Below, piece after piece: positions 1 to 6,819 of a DNA stretch of 21,476 nt. Both the position numbers and the translations under genes were made by a program. Source of the DNA: JAZNOQ01 sp045589215 (GTDB taxonomy: Bacteria; Bacillota; Clostridia; Oscillospirales; CAG-272). The notes under the pieces are model-generated. The model was not told the origin of the DNA. It searched no databases and saw only the letters and a program-made list of their open reading frames with translations. The DNA is taken from the NCBI GenBank assembly GCA_045589215.1, contig JAZNOQ010000154.1, positions 1-21,476 on the forward strand, read 5' to 3'. Position 1 is the first letter of the stretch. Every line of letters starts with the position of its first letter.

Positions 1-450
1 CTTGGCTCACAGAACGACATGGCTACGATCCGACTTATCCTCGCCCTGATGGAGCAGCAGAAGCTCGTCACCGAGGGCGCGGGCGCGGTATCGGTCGCGG
101 CGGCAATGTTCGGAAAGATCGACCTCAAGGGCAAGAAGGTCGTTTGCCTCCTTTCGGGCGGCAACATCGACGTGACGATCCTCGACCGTGTCATCAAGAG
201 AGGTCTTTTGATGTCGGGCAGGACCTGCCAGCTTAAGATCGAGCTTGTCGACAAGCCCGGTCAGCTCAAGAACGTTTCGCGCATCATCGCCGATCTCGGC
301 GGCAACGTCATTTCGGTACACCACGAGCGCGCCGAAGCGGGCTCGGACGTCAACGGCTGTTATCTGCGCATTGTGCTCGAAACGAGAAACTTTGCACACA
401 TCGAGGAGATCAAAAAGGCCCTCGTCGAAGCAGAATTCAAGCTGCTGTAA
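1..450 (+). CDS. ilvA: Threonine ammonia-lyase (threonine dehydratase), C-terminal part; 5' end outside window
   Basis: PLP-dependent enzyme that deaminates L-threonine to 2-oxobutanoate and ammonia in the cytoplasm, through a reactive enamine/imine intermediate. The reading frame is open from base 1 and the gene begins upstream, so only about 149 residues are visible. They include the end of the catalytic fold (EGAGAVSVAA, then LSGGNIDVT, a glycine-rich stretch near the PLP phosphate site in this family). A single C-terminal ACT-type domain follows, beginning about QLKIELVDKPGQLKNVSRII. One short ACT domain points to the TdcB-like/clostridial short form rather than the long biosynthetic IlvA with two ACT-like units. 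The stop lies 25 nt before ridA with no terminator between, so the two are probably co-transcribed. The ilvA versus tdcB symbol cannot be settled from this fragment. Confidence 0.9.
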   Translation, partial: LGSQNDMATIRLILALMEQQKLVTEGAGAVSVAAAMFGKIDLKGKKVVCLLSGGNIDVTILDRVIKRGLLMSGRTCQLKIELVDKPGQLKNVSRIIADLGGNVISVHHERAEAGSDVNGCYLRIVLETRNFAHIEEIKKALVEAEFKLL

Positions 451-475
451 CTTAGGAGAAAAGAGGTTTTACGTT

Positions 476-853
476 ATGATGAACAAAATCGCAACCGATA
501 AAGCACCCGCAGCGATCGGTCCTTACTCGCAGGCAGTCGTTGCAAACGGCATTCTCTATACCTCGGGACAGATCGCGATCGACCCGAAGGTTGGCGACAT
601 TGTCGCAAAGGACATCGAGGGACAGACCGAACAGGTGATGCAGAACCTTGCGGCTGTGCTTGAAGCCGCAGGCTCGTCCTTTGATAAGGCGGTAAAGACC
701 ACCTGCTTCCTCGCGGACATCAAGGATTTCGCAGTTTTCAACGGGATCTACGGTAAGTACTTTTCGTCGAAGCCCGCGCGCTCCTGCGTCGCAGTAAAGG
801 ATCTTCCAAAGGGCGCGCTCGTCGAGGTCGAGGTCATCGCACTCGTTGACTGA
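476..853 (+). CDS. ridA: RidA family reactive enamine/imine deaminase
   Basis: Small cytoplasmic YjgF/YER057c/UK114-family protein (125 aa, normal length) that hydrolyses 2-aminoacrylate and similar enamines released by PLP enzymes such as threonine dehydratase. Visible family features are the N-terminal APAAIGPYSQAV, the LYTSGQIAIDP strand, and a C-terminal PARSCVAVKDLPKGALVEVE containing the arginine that binds the substrate carboxylate and the late glutamate of the active site. The open frame extends upstream to 245, but the start at 476 is chosen because AGGAGAAAAGAGG lies about 9 nt before it. An ATG at 479 is an equally spaced alternative. It follows the ilvA-type gene directly, so producer and detoxifier of the same intermediate are paired. 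A strong terminator starts 12 nt after the stop. Confidence 0.95.
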   Translation: MMNKIATDKAPAAIGPYSQAVVANGILYTSGQIAIDPKVGDIVAKDIEGQTEQVMQNLAAVLEAAGSSFDKAVKTTCFLADIKDFAVFNGIYGKYFSSKPARSCVAVKDLPKGALVEVEVIALVD

Positions 854-864
854 CCACACAATAT

Positions 865-905
865 AAAGCAAAAAATCGGCTGAGTTTCAGCCGATTTTTT
901 GCTTT
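865..905. terminator. Bidirectional intrinsic terminator between ridA and the serpin gene
   Basis: Perfect 19-bp inverted repeat: 865-883 pairs with 887-905 around a 3-nt loop (GTT). The GC core is TCGGCTGA/TCAGCCGA, flanked by six A on one side and six T on the other, so it works in both directions. It ends transcription of ilvA-ridA on the plus strand and of the sigma-serpin operon on the minus strand. The serpin stop codon (904-906) lies within its right arm. Confidence 0.9.
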
Positions 906-2397
906 ACTGCAAATTGTTGACGACCCCGACGAAAAGAGGAAGTCCAACGTCGGACACGATCACGAAAAGAAACGGACGATCTAACGTAAATTCGACCTTC
1001 TCCTGCGGAGGCGACGAGCCTGCATCAAGCATGACCGTATATGCCGCCGCCTCGACGCCCTCCTCATCGATCGAAACCCGAACACCGTGCTGCACCTCAC
1101 TGAGAGCAACACCGCCCAAGTCCTCGCCGAAAATCGGAGAAAAGTCCGCCCGTTCGGCAGAGAAGACCGACGTGATACCCATATCCCGAAGCGCATCCGA
1201 CAGCTCGCGCTGTGATGAAACGTCAAACCTCGGAACGTGCATTTCGATCTCACAGTATTTCGAGGACTCCGAAGTCGAAAGCTCCTCGAGAAGGGTGTAA
1301 AAATCCGTTCCCGTAAGCACGTCGTCAACCGTTTTTCCTTCGTCAGGCAGAACAAAATACATCGAACCGCCCTCTTCAAACGGGAGCGCCGCCGCAGTGT
1401 ATTCCGCTCCGTAGTAATAATCCCCTGCGGCAACACGGTTCATATACTCTGAAAGCACGTCTCCACGGCTTCCGTGAAAAACCCTTCGATCGTTTTTTGA
1501 CGCATCAAATGCACTCTGCCATCGTGCGCTGTAATATACCGTTGTTGCAAGTGCAAGCACCGTTTCGGGATACATTTCAAGCGTTTCGAGCTGATCTGTC
1601 AAAACGCCGCCCGTCTGCGCATTGATCCACGCACGCAAAGCCTCGTTATACTCTTCCGAGCCCATTTCTCCCCGAAAGGAGGGGGCGTAATAAAGCTCCG
1701 CGATCCTTTCGAGTGTCTCCTTGACGTAAGAAATGTCCTTGTCAAGCCATACCGACGAAGCCAAAATGCTTGCAACCGCACCGTCATTACAGTAATGTGC
1801 ATTCCAGATCGTCCCTGCTGTTATACGAAGCTCCTCAATACCTTTTGCTCCAAGCACGTTAAGGATCTCCTGCCTGCTTTCTCCCTCCACCGTCTCCGCA
1901 AGCATCGCAAGTGCCATATAAATGTTGATAGGCGAGCAAAGTGTATTTTCTTCGCCACTTCCCTTTAGCATGGTCTGAATGAGTAATGCAAAAAAATCTC
2001 TCGGAAGCTCCTCAAGCTCATAAAAAGCCTCTCTCCGAGCACAGTTTTCTTCAAACCAAACGCGTTCCTCCTCTTCCCACTGCTCATAGTTTTCATTCAT
2101 CAAATCCTCGGATGGCATTTGTGATCTTGTGGGATAGCGTCCTGCTGTCAGTAAAAAGTGCCCACAGATCGCAGGATTGTATTGGAAGCTCGGCCCTTCG
2201 TGCCCCGTCGTTTCATCGCCATTCAAAAATGAAGATCCCCACGGCTGAAGGAACGCACTGACAAGGAGAACCAGCGCGAGCGTGGCGGCAACCGCAGAAA
2301 CGGGGATCCAAGTCCGTTTCCTTTTCTTCCGTCTCGCATCGGCAACGTAACGCTCATCCGCCTCCCCGATGCGGTCAAATAGATCTTCGGGTCTCAT
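904..2397 (-). CDS. Membrane-anchored serpin with anti-sigma-like cytoplasmic head
   Basis: 497 aa. Residues 1-29 (LFDRIGEADERYVADA then a KR-rich patch) resemble the short cytoplasmic head of proteins encoded beside ECF sigma factors in gut Clostridia. Residues about 31-50 form one membrane helix, 51-130 an acidic linker, and about 131-497 a complete serpin fold. Serpin hallmarks seen are SPINIYMALAMLAETVEG (155-172), ADFSPIF (417-423), the hinge EEGVEAAA (445-452), and RPFLF (474-478). The loop has the same hinge-to-P1 length as antithrombin, predicting P1-P1' as Ser461-Ser462. Small residues at P12-P10 suggest an inhibitory, loop-inserting serpin. Start 2397 overlaps the sigma-factor stop by ATGA, showing translational coupling; an in-frame extension to 2541 lies inside the sigma gene and is rejected. 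The serpin domain should face outside the membrane. The anti-sigma role is inferred from the head, topology and operon, not from a catalogued domain match. Confidence 0.9.
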   Translation of the reverse strand: MRPEDLFDRIGEADERYVADARRKKRKRTWIPVSAVAATLALVLLVSAFLQPWGSSFLNGDETTGHEGPSFQYNPAICGHFLLTAGRYPTRSQMPSEDLMNENYEQWEEEERVWFEENCARREAFYELEELPRDFFALLIQTMLKGSGEENTLCSPINIYMALAMLAETVEGESRQEILNVLGAKGIEELRITAGTIWNAHYCNDGAVASILASSVWLDKDISYVKETLERIAELYYAPSFRGEMGSEEYNEALRAWINAQTGGVLTDQLETLEMYPETVLALATTVYYSARWQSAFDASKNDRRVFHGSRGDVLSEYMNRVAAGDYYYGAEYTAAALPFEEGGSMYFVLPDEGKTVDDVLTGTDFYTLLEELSTSESSKYCEIEMHVPRFDVSSQRELSDALRDMGITSVFSAERADFSPIFGEDLGGVALSEVQHGVRVSIDEEGVEAAAYTVMLDAGSSPPQEKVEFTLDRPFLFVIVSDVGLPLFVGVVNNLQ

Positions 2398-2951
2398 AAT
2401 ACTCCTCCATTCTCGCGCTCGGCATCGAGATATGCCCGCAAATGCTCGCGCGTTCTGTATAGCATAGATTTCACCTTGCTCTCGGAAAAGCCGAAGCGTG
2501 CGGCGATGTCCTTTACAGCGTCCCCGTACCAATATCGGCATAGAAAAACACTGCGTTCGGTTTTGCGAAGCCCCGACAGAAATCGGTTCAACGCCTCCTT
2601 TGAGAGCTCGTCGGACGTTTCATCCTCCGCGGGAAGCACCTCCGAAAGCTCGTCGAGGATCAGCGGGATCTCTCCGCCGCCCCGCTTCTCTGCCATGCGG
2701 TAACGGATCCGTGACACCGAAAGCCGCCGCACGAGCTTGCCGAGATAGGTACGAAGCAACACAGGACGGTTCGGCGGAATGCTGTTCCACGCCGAAAGCC
2801 ACGTATCGTTCACGCATTCCTCGGCATCCGCGTCACTTCCGAGCAGATTTCGCGCGATGGCGCGGCAATATGCACCGTATTTCTCCTCGGTCGCTCCGAT
2901 CGCCCGCTCCGACCGCTCGAAATATAGCTCAACGATCTCATTGTCCTCCAT
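2394..2951 (-). CDS. ECF-type sigma-70 family RNA polymerase sigma factor
   Basis: 185 aa, usual ECF length. Region 2 spans about residues 8-85, with the core-binding/-10 recognition helix around EECVNDTWLSAWNSIPP (44-60). Region 4 spans about 118-175, with a helix-turn-helix at DIAARFGFSESKVKSMLYRT. It should direct RNA polymerase to a small extracytoplasmic-response regulon and probably to its own promoter. The ATG at 2951 is chosen because AGAGGTGA lies about 7 nt upstream; a GTG at 2972 is in frame but that Shine-Dalgarno would then be inside the coding region. Its stop overlaps the start of the serpin gene by 4 nt, the arrangement expected for a sigma factor and its membrane regulator. 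Confidence 0.93.
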   Translation of the reverse strand: MEDNEIVELYFERSERAIGATEEKYGAYCRAIARNLLGSDADAEECVNDTWLSAWNSIPPNRPVLLRTYLGKLVRRLSVSRIRYRMAEKRGGGEIPLILDELSEVLPAEDETSDELSKEALNRFLSGLRKTERSVFLCRYWYGDAVKDIAARFGFSESKVKSMLYRTREHLRAYLDAERENGGVL

Positions 2952-2978
2952 CTCTGCGTCACCTCTCTTCACCCTCTA

Positions 2979-3003
2979 CTCGTAAAATTTTCCGCGCGGT
3001 TGC
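2979..3003 (-). promoter_or_regulatory. Candidate ECF-type promoter of the sigma-serpin operon
   Basis: On the minus strand GCAACC (3003-2998) is followed, 16 nt after its AAC, by CGAG (2982-2979). This matches the AAC-N16-CG layout of SigW-type ECF promoters (TGAAAC-N16-CGTA) in spacing but only partly in sequence. It lies in the roughly 60-nt gap between the prs terminator and the sigma gene, the only place a dedicated promoter can be. It would start transcription near 2973. Autoregulation is inferred. Confidence 0.35.
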
Positions 3004-3012
3004 GTTTTATTC

Positions 3013-3048
3013 AAAAAACCCGAAAGAATTTCATCCTTCGGGTTTTCT
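3013..3048 (-). terminator. Intrinsic terminator of the PRPP synthetase gene
   Basis: Stem of AAAACCCGAA (3015-3024) with TTCGGGTTTT (3037-3046), 12-nt loop. Read on the minus strand it ends in six T (3018-3013), a few bases after the prs stop codon. This separates prs from the sigma-serpin operon. Confidence 0.85.
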
Positions 3049-3056
3049 ATGTTCAT

Positions 3057-4214
3057 TTAGTTTTTCAACTCCATCTTGATCTGGCTTCCGGGCTGATGCT
3101 CGAGCTCTTTTCTGTGGCGTTCCATCAGCGCGTTGATGCGGTTGATCGGGTTCAGAAGCGTCGAGATCGATCCATCGTGGTTCATCGTATCGATGAAGTA
3201 CGCCATATACTTGCACATATTGACCTCGTAGTACCACGGACGCGCAAGAAGCGCGGGCTCACGGTAGACCGTATTCGTGGTGAAAATGCGAGAGATCGTG
3301 CCGTTCTTGTACGCCTCGTCGAACTTTTCGTATCCATCGGTAAAGAGTCCGAAGGAAGCAAATGCAAAGATACGCTTTGCGCCCTTCTCCTTCAGCTTGC
3401 TCGCAACGTCGAGAAGCGACTCGCCCGAGGAGATCATATCGTCTACGATGATCGCATCCTTGCCCGTAAGATCCGCACCGAGGTACTCGTGTGCAACGAT
3501 CGGGTTCTTGCCGCCGATCACGACCGAATAGTCTCTGCGCTTATAGAACATACCGATGTCCACACCAAGCACCGAGGAATAGTACATACAACGGCTCATC
3601 GCGCCCTCGTCGGGCGAAATGATCATCAGATTGTCATTTTCAAGTCGGATGTCGGGCACAGCACGAACGAGTGCCTTGATCATCTGATACGCGGGGCGAA
3701 CGTCGTCAAAGCCGACGAGCGGGATCGCATTCTGCACACGGGGATCGTGTGCGTCGATCGTCAGAATATTCGTAACACCCATCGCGTGAAGCTCCTGCAG
3801 CATCAAAGCACAGTCAAGCGATTCGCGCGAGGAACGCTTATGCTGTCTGCCCTCATACAGCATCGGCATAATGACCGTGATGCGGTGCGCCTTGCCTGCC
3901 ATTGCGGCAATGATACGCTTCAGATCGGCGTAATGCTCGTCCGGGCTCAGCGGAACGGTCATTCCGCGCATCTTATAGGTCACGCCGTAGTTGAAAATGT
4001 CACAAATGATGTACACGTCGTGTCCGCGCATCGACTCGTGGATCAGCGCCTTACCCTCTCCGGTTCCGAAGCGGGGGCATTCCACGTCGACGACGAAGGT
4101 CTCGTCTCCGCTATGACGTCTCCATTCCTTCAAATAATAGTCGACCTGCTGCACGAAATTCTCGCAGCCTCTCATACCGATGACACTCAGCTCTGCAACC
4201 TGTGAATCACGCAT
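3057..4214 (-). CDS. prs: Ribose-phosphate pyrophosphokinase (PRPP synthetase), long divergent form
   Basis: Makes 5-phosphoribosyl-1-diphosphate from ribose 5-phosphate and ATP for nucleotide, histidine and tryptophan synthesis. At 385 aa it is longer than the usual bacterial enzyme (about 315). Family landmarks: MLYEGRQHKRSSRES (118-132, the RQ-type loop), ILTIDAHDPRVQ (150-161), ISPDEGAMSR (199-208, like VSPDxGG), a KRRD turn (225-228), and the ribose-phosphate loop VDDMISSGES (257-266). The last keeps both aspartates but replaces the canonical DTGGT by SSGES. ATG 4214 is chosen as the first start after AAAGGA, although the spacing (about 13 nt) is long. It stands alone between its own promoter and terminator. 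Divergent long homologues occur in Clostridia; PRPP synthetase is the likely activity, but another phosphoribosyl-binding role is not excluded. Confidence 0.85.
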   Translation of the reverse strand: MRDSQVAELSVIGMRGCENFVQQVDYYLKEWRRHSGDETFVVDVECPRFGTGEGKALIHESMRGHDVYIICDIFNYGVTYKMRGMTVPLSPDEHYADLKRIIAAMAGKAHRITVIMPMLYEGRQHKRSSRESLDCALMLQELHAMGVTNILTIDAHDPRVQNAIPLVGFDDVRPAYQMIKALVRAVPDIRLENDNLMIISPDEGAMSRCMYYSSVLGVDIGMFYKRRDYSVVIGGKNPIVAHEYLGADLTGKDAIIVDDMISSGESLLDVASKLKEKGAKRIFAFASFGLFTDGYEKFDEAYKNGTISRIFTTNTVYREPALLARPWYYEVNMCKYMAYFIDTMNHDGSISTLLNPINRINALMERHRKELEHQPGSQIKMELKN

Positions 4215-4298
4215 CTCGTTCGTCCGTTCCTTTCTTTTTCGTCAAAAGCCTTCGGTCGGTCCTTCAAAAGAGGGGGTTACCCGACTCTAACATAATTT

Positions 4299-4327
4299 AT
4301 TATATCATACTTTTCGGCATTTGAAAA
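4299..4327 (-). promoter_or_regulatory. Candidate housekeeping promoter of prs
   Basis: On the minus strand TTTTCA (4327-4322), 17-nt spacer, TATAAT (4304-4299), in an AT-rich stretch of the 203-nt gap between mutS2 and prs. The -10 box is perfect and the -35 box matches 4 of 6. A leader of about 80 nt would result. Confidence 0.55.
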
Positions 4328-4376
4328 TACTTTTTTCGATTTTTCGTTCAAAATCGGCGGTTTTGTCGATTTTCAA

Positions 4377-4407
4377 CAATTTGTGGGGCTCGCGCCCGTA
4401 CAAATTG
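4377..4407 (-). terminator. Possible weak terminator hairpin after mutS2
   Basis: CAATTTGT (4377-4384) pairs with ACAAATTG (4400-4407), with an inner GGGC/GCCC stem (4386-4389 and 4394-4397). It starts 11 nt past the mutS2 stop on the minus strand, but only a weak T-rich tail follows, so it may be an RNA-stabilising hairpin rather than a full terminator. Confidence 0.4.
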
Positions 4408-4417
4408 CTCCCTTTCA

Positions 4418-6814
4418 TCACCGCAGCTCGACGACAGTCACGCCGCTGTCGCCCTCTCCCTGCTTGCCGAGGCGATAGGAAGCGACGCGGTCATCATTCC
4501 CGAGGTGATTCCACAGCTCGCGGCGCAATGCCCCCGTTCCCTTTCCGTGGATCAGATGCACGGTCTGAAGCCCCGATAGCTGCGCCTCGTCGAGGTATTT
4601 GTCAACGCGCATCCACCCCTCGTCTCCCGTGAGGCCACGCAGATCGATCTCATACGATGCGGCACGGAAAACACCCGTATAGGATGCATACTTCGATGCG
4701 GGACGTGTCTTTCCCTTGTTGTCGGTGACGGTCGGTACGTTTTCAACGAGCATCAGATCACTGACGTTCACCTTCGTCTTGATGATCCCCGCCTTCACGG
4801 GCACGTTGCCACTCTTATCGGGATCTGCAAGCAGGTATCCGTTCACACCGAGGCTGACCACCGTCACTTCATCCCCCGCCTTTAGTGGACGCGGCAGGAC
4901 GTAGTCCTCACGGCGCTTCTTCACAGCAACGGGATTGACGCGATCATCCTCCGCGCGCAAGCGGTTTCGGATCTCCCGTCTCGCCGCGTCAAGCTCCTCG
5001 CCGAGTCGCTCGGATTCACGCGCACGGCGCACCTTCTCCATCTCCTGAAGCACGTATTCGCTCGACGCGCGTGCGCTTTCAAGAAGCGCCTTTGCCTCGG
5101 CGCGCGCCCGTTCGAGCTCGCGCTCGGATTCACGCTCCCTTTGTGCGATCTTTCGCTCCGACTCCTCGGAGAGGCTTGCGTATTCCGCGCGGAGACGCTC
5201 TGCCTCGCGGCGGTTCTTCTCCATTAAAACACGCTCTCTTTCAAGCGTTTCGATCACGTTCTCAAACCGCTTGTTGTCGGCGTTGATATAACCCTTCGCA
5301 CGGTTCAGGATCTCCGTCGGCAGTCCGAGCCGCTCCGAGATCGCAAACGCGTTTGATTTTCCGGGGGAGCCGATCACGATACGATAGGTCGGGCGCAAAG
5401 TCTCGACGTCAAATTCACACGCCGCGTTGGTCACGCCCTCCGTCTCAAGCGCATATGCCTTCAACTCGGCGTAGTGGGTCGTTGCCGCGCAAAGCGCGCC
5501 CTTCTCCCTGACCGATTCAATCACCGCGATCGCAAGTGCCGCGCCCTCTACGGGATCGGTTCCGACACCAAGCTCGTCAAAAAGCACGAGCGAACGGTCG
5601 GTCACGTCTCCGAGGATTTCAACGATATGCACCATATGCGACGAGAAGGTCGAGAGCGACTGTTCGATGCTTTGCTCGTCCCCGATATCGGCAAGCACGG
5701 TGTCAAAGAGACAGATCGACGAGCCCTCGTCAGCGGGAATGTGAAGTCCTGCCTGCGCCATCAGGGCAGATAGCCCGAGCGTCTTCAGCGTGACGGTCTT
5801 ACCGCCCGTATTCGGACCCGTGATCACCATTGTGTCAAAGCCCTTCCCGAGATACACGTCTACGGGAACGACCTGCTTTTTATCGATCAGAGGATGTCGG
5901 AAGCGTAAAAGGTTCATCGAGCGATCGCTCGACAGAACGGGCTGTACGCCGTGCATCCGATGCGACAGCTCGCCGCACGCGAAATAAAACGCAAGCTCGT
6001 TGATATTTCGGACGTTCAGGTTCAAGGTAGCCGACGCCGCACCGACCTCCTGCGAAAGCTCGAGCAGAATGCGCTCGATCTCCCGCTCCTCCCGCGTTTC
6101 AAGGTGGCGAAGCTCGTTGTTCGCCTCAACGACCTCCATCGGCTCGATGAAGACCGTCGCACCCGATGCAGAGGTATCGTGGAGAAGACCGCGCACCTCG
6201 TTTTTGTGCTCGATCTTAACGGGAATGACATATCTGCCGCCACGCATCGTTACGATATTGTCCTGTAAATACTTTGAGCCACCGCCCGTGATATATTGCT
6301 GGAGCGAATTTTTGATGCGGACGTTCTCGTTTCGCATCTTTCTGCGGATATCGGCAAGCGTCGGGCTCGCCTCATCCGCAATCATATCCTCCGAAACGAT
6401 CGTTTTCGAAACGCGCTGCTCAAAGCGATGGTTCGCAATGAGGCGCGAGAATATCTCGTCAAGCGAGGTGTCAAATTCGCGGTTCGTGTGGATATAATCC
6501 AGAAGAAGCCGCGCTGTTCGCCAGACGTTCGCAACGTCAAGCAGCTCTCGCGTGCTGAGCGTTGCCCCCTTCACAGCACGTTCACACGTGTCGGAGAGGT
6601 CGACGATCATACCGAACGACGGCATCCCCTTGCTGTCGCAAAGCCGACGCGCATCGGTCGTGCGTCTCTGACGGCGCAGCACGCGTTCGGGCGCATCCTC
6701 GGGTTCAAGCGAAAGCGCCATCTGCTTTGCCCCGCCCGTTTTCGCGCATTCGGCAAGCATCTGCAGTATTTTATCAAATTCAAGCTTGATCTTGCTTTTT
6801 TCCGATAAATTCAT
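4418..6814 (-). CDS. mutS2: Endonuclease MutS2 / ribosome-collision rescue ATPase
   Basis: 798 aa, full family length. MutS-like core and lever region to about residue 320, ATPase with Walker A GPNTGGKT (333-340) and Walker B LVLFDE (409-414), a long charged coiled coil (about 515-625) unusually rich in RE/ER/AR pairs, a small beta domain (about 640-690), and a C-terminal Smr domain (about 722-798) with DLRG (724-727) and HGKGTG (756-761). The MutS mismatch-binding domain I is absent, as in all MutS2. In Firmicutes it has been linked to suppression of homologous recombination and, more recently, to splitting of collided ribosomes. ATG 6814 has AAAGGA 8-9 nt upstream and lies 5 nt after the recO stop, so it is the last gene of the era-recO operon. 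Confidence 0.97.
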   Translation of the reverse strand: MNLSEKSKIKLEFDKILQMLAECAKTGGAKQMALSLEPEDAPERVLRRQRRTTDARRLCDSKGMPSFGMIVDLSDTCERAVKGATLSTRELLDVANVWRTARLLLDYIHTNREFDTSLDEIFSRLIANHRFEQRVSKTIVSEDMIADEASPTLADIRRKMRNENVRIKNSLQQYITGGGSKYLQDNIVTMRGGRYVIPVKIEHKNEVRGLLHDTSASGATVFIEPMEVVEANNELRHLETREEREIERILLELSQEVGAASATLNLNVRNINELAFYFACGELSHRMHGVQPVLSSDRSMNLLRFRHPLIDKKQVVPVDVYLGKGFDTMVITGPNTGGKTVTLKTLGLSALMAQAGLHIPADEGSSICLFDTVLADIGDEQSIEQSLSTFSSHMVHIVEILGDVTDRSLVLFDELGVGTDPVEGAALAIAVIESVREKGALCAATTHYAELKAYALETEGVTNAACEFDVETLRPTYRIVIGSPGKSNAFAISERLGLPTEILNRAKGYINADNKRFENVIETLERERVLMEKNRREAERLRAEYASLSEESERKIAQRERESERELERARAEAKALLESARASSEYVLQEMEKVRRARESERLGEELDAARREIRNRLRAEDDRVNPVAVKKRREDYVLPRPLKAGDEVTVVSLGVNGYLLADPDKSGNVPVKAGIIKTKVNVSDLMLVENVPTVTDNKGKTRPASKYASYTGVFRAASYEIDLRGLTGDEGWMRVDKYLDEAQLSGLQTVHLIHGKGTGALRRELWNHLGNDDRVASYRLGKQGEGDSGVTVVELR

Positions 6815-6819
6815 TCAGG

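Noticed and set aside
904..2397. Serpin gene as a decayed pseudogene
   Set aside because: The reading frame is intact from start to the conserved C-terminal RPFLF and final strands, with a full reactive loop of normal length.
2398..2541. N-terminal extension of the serpin protein
   Set aside because: It lies wholly inside the sigma-factor gene; the ATGA overlap at 2397 is the natural start.
3000..4205. Long plus-strand open frame (about 400 codons) opposite prs
   Set aside because: prs is supported by several motifs, promoter and terminator; the opposite frame runs through the prs terminator and has no ribosome binding site.
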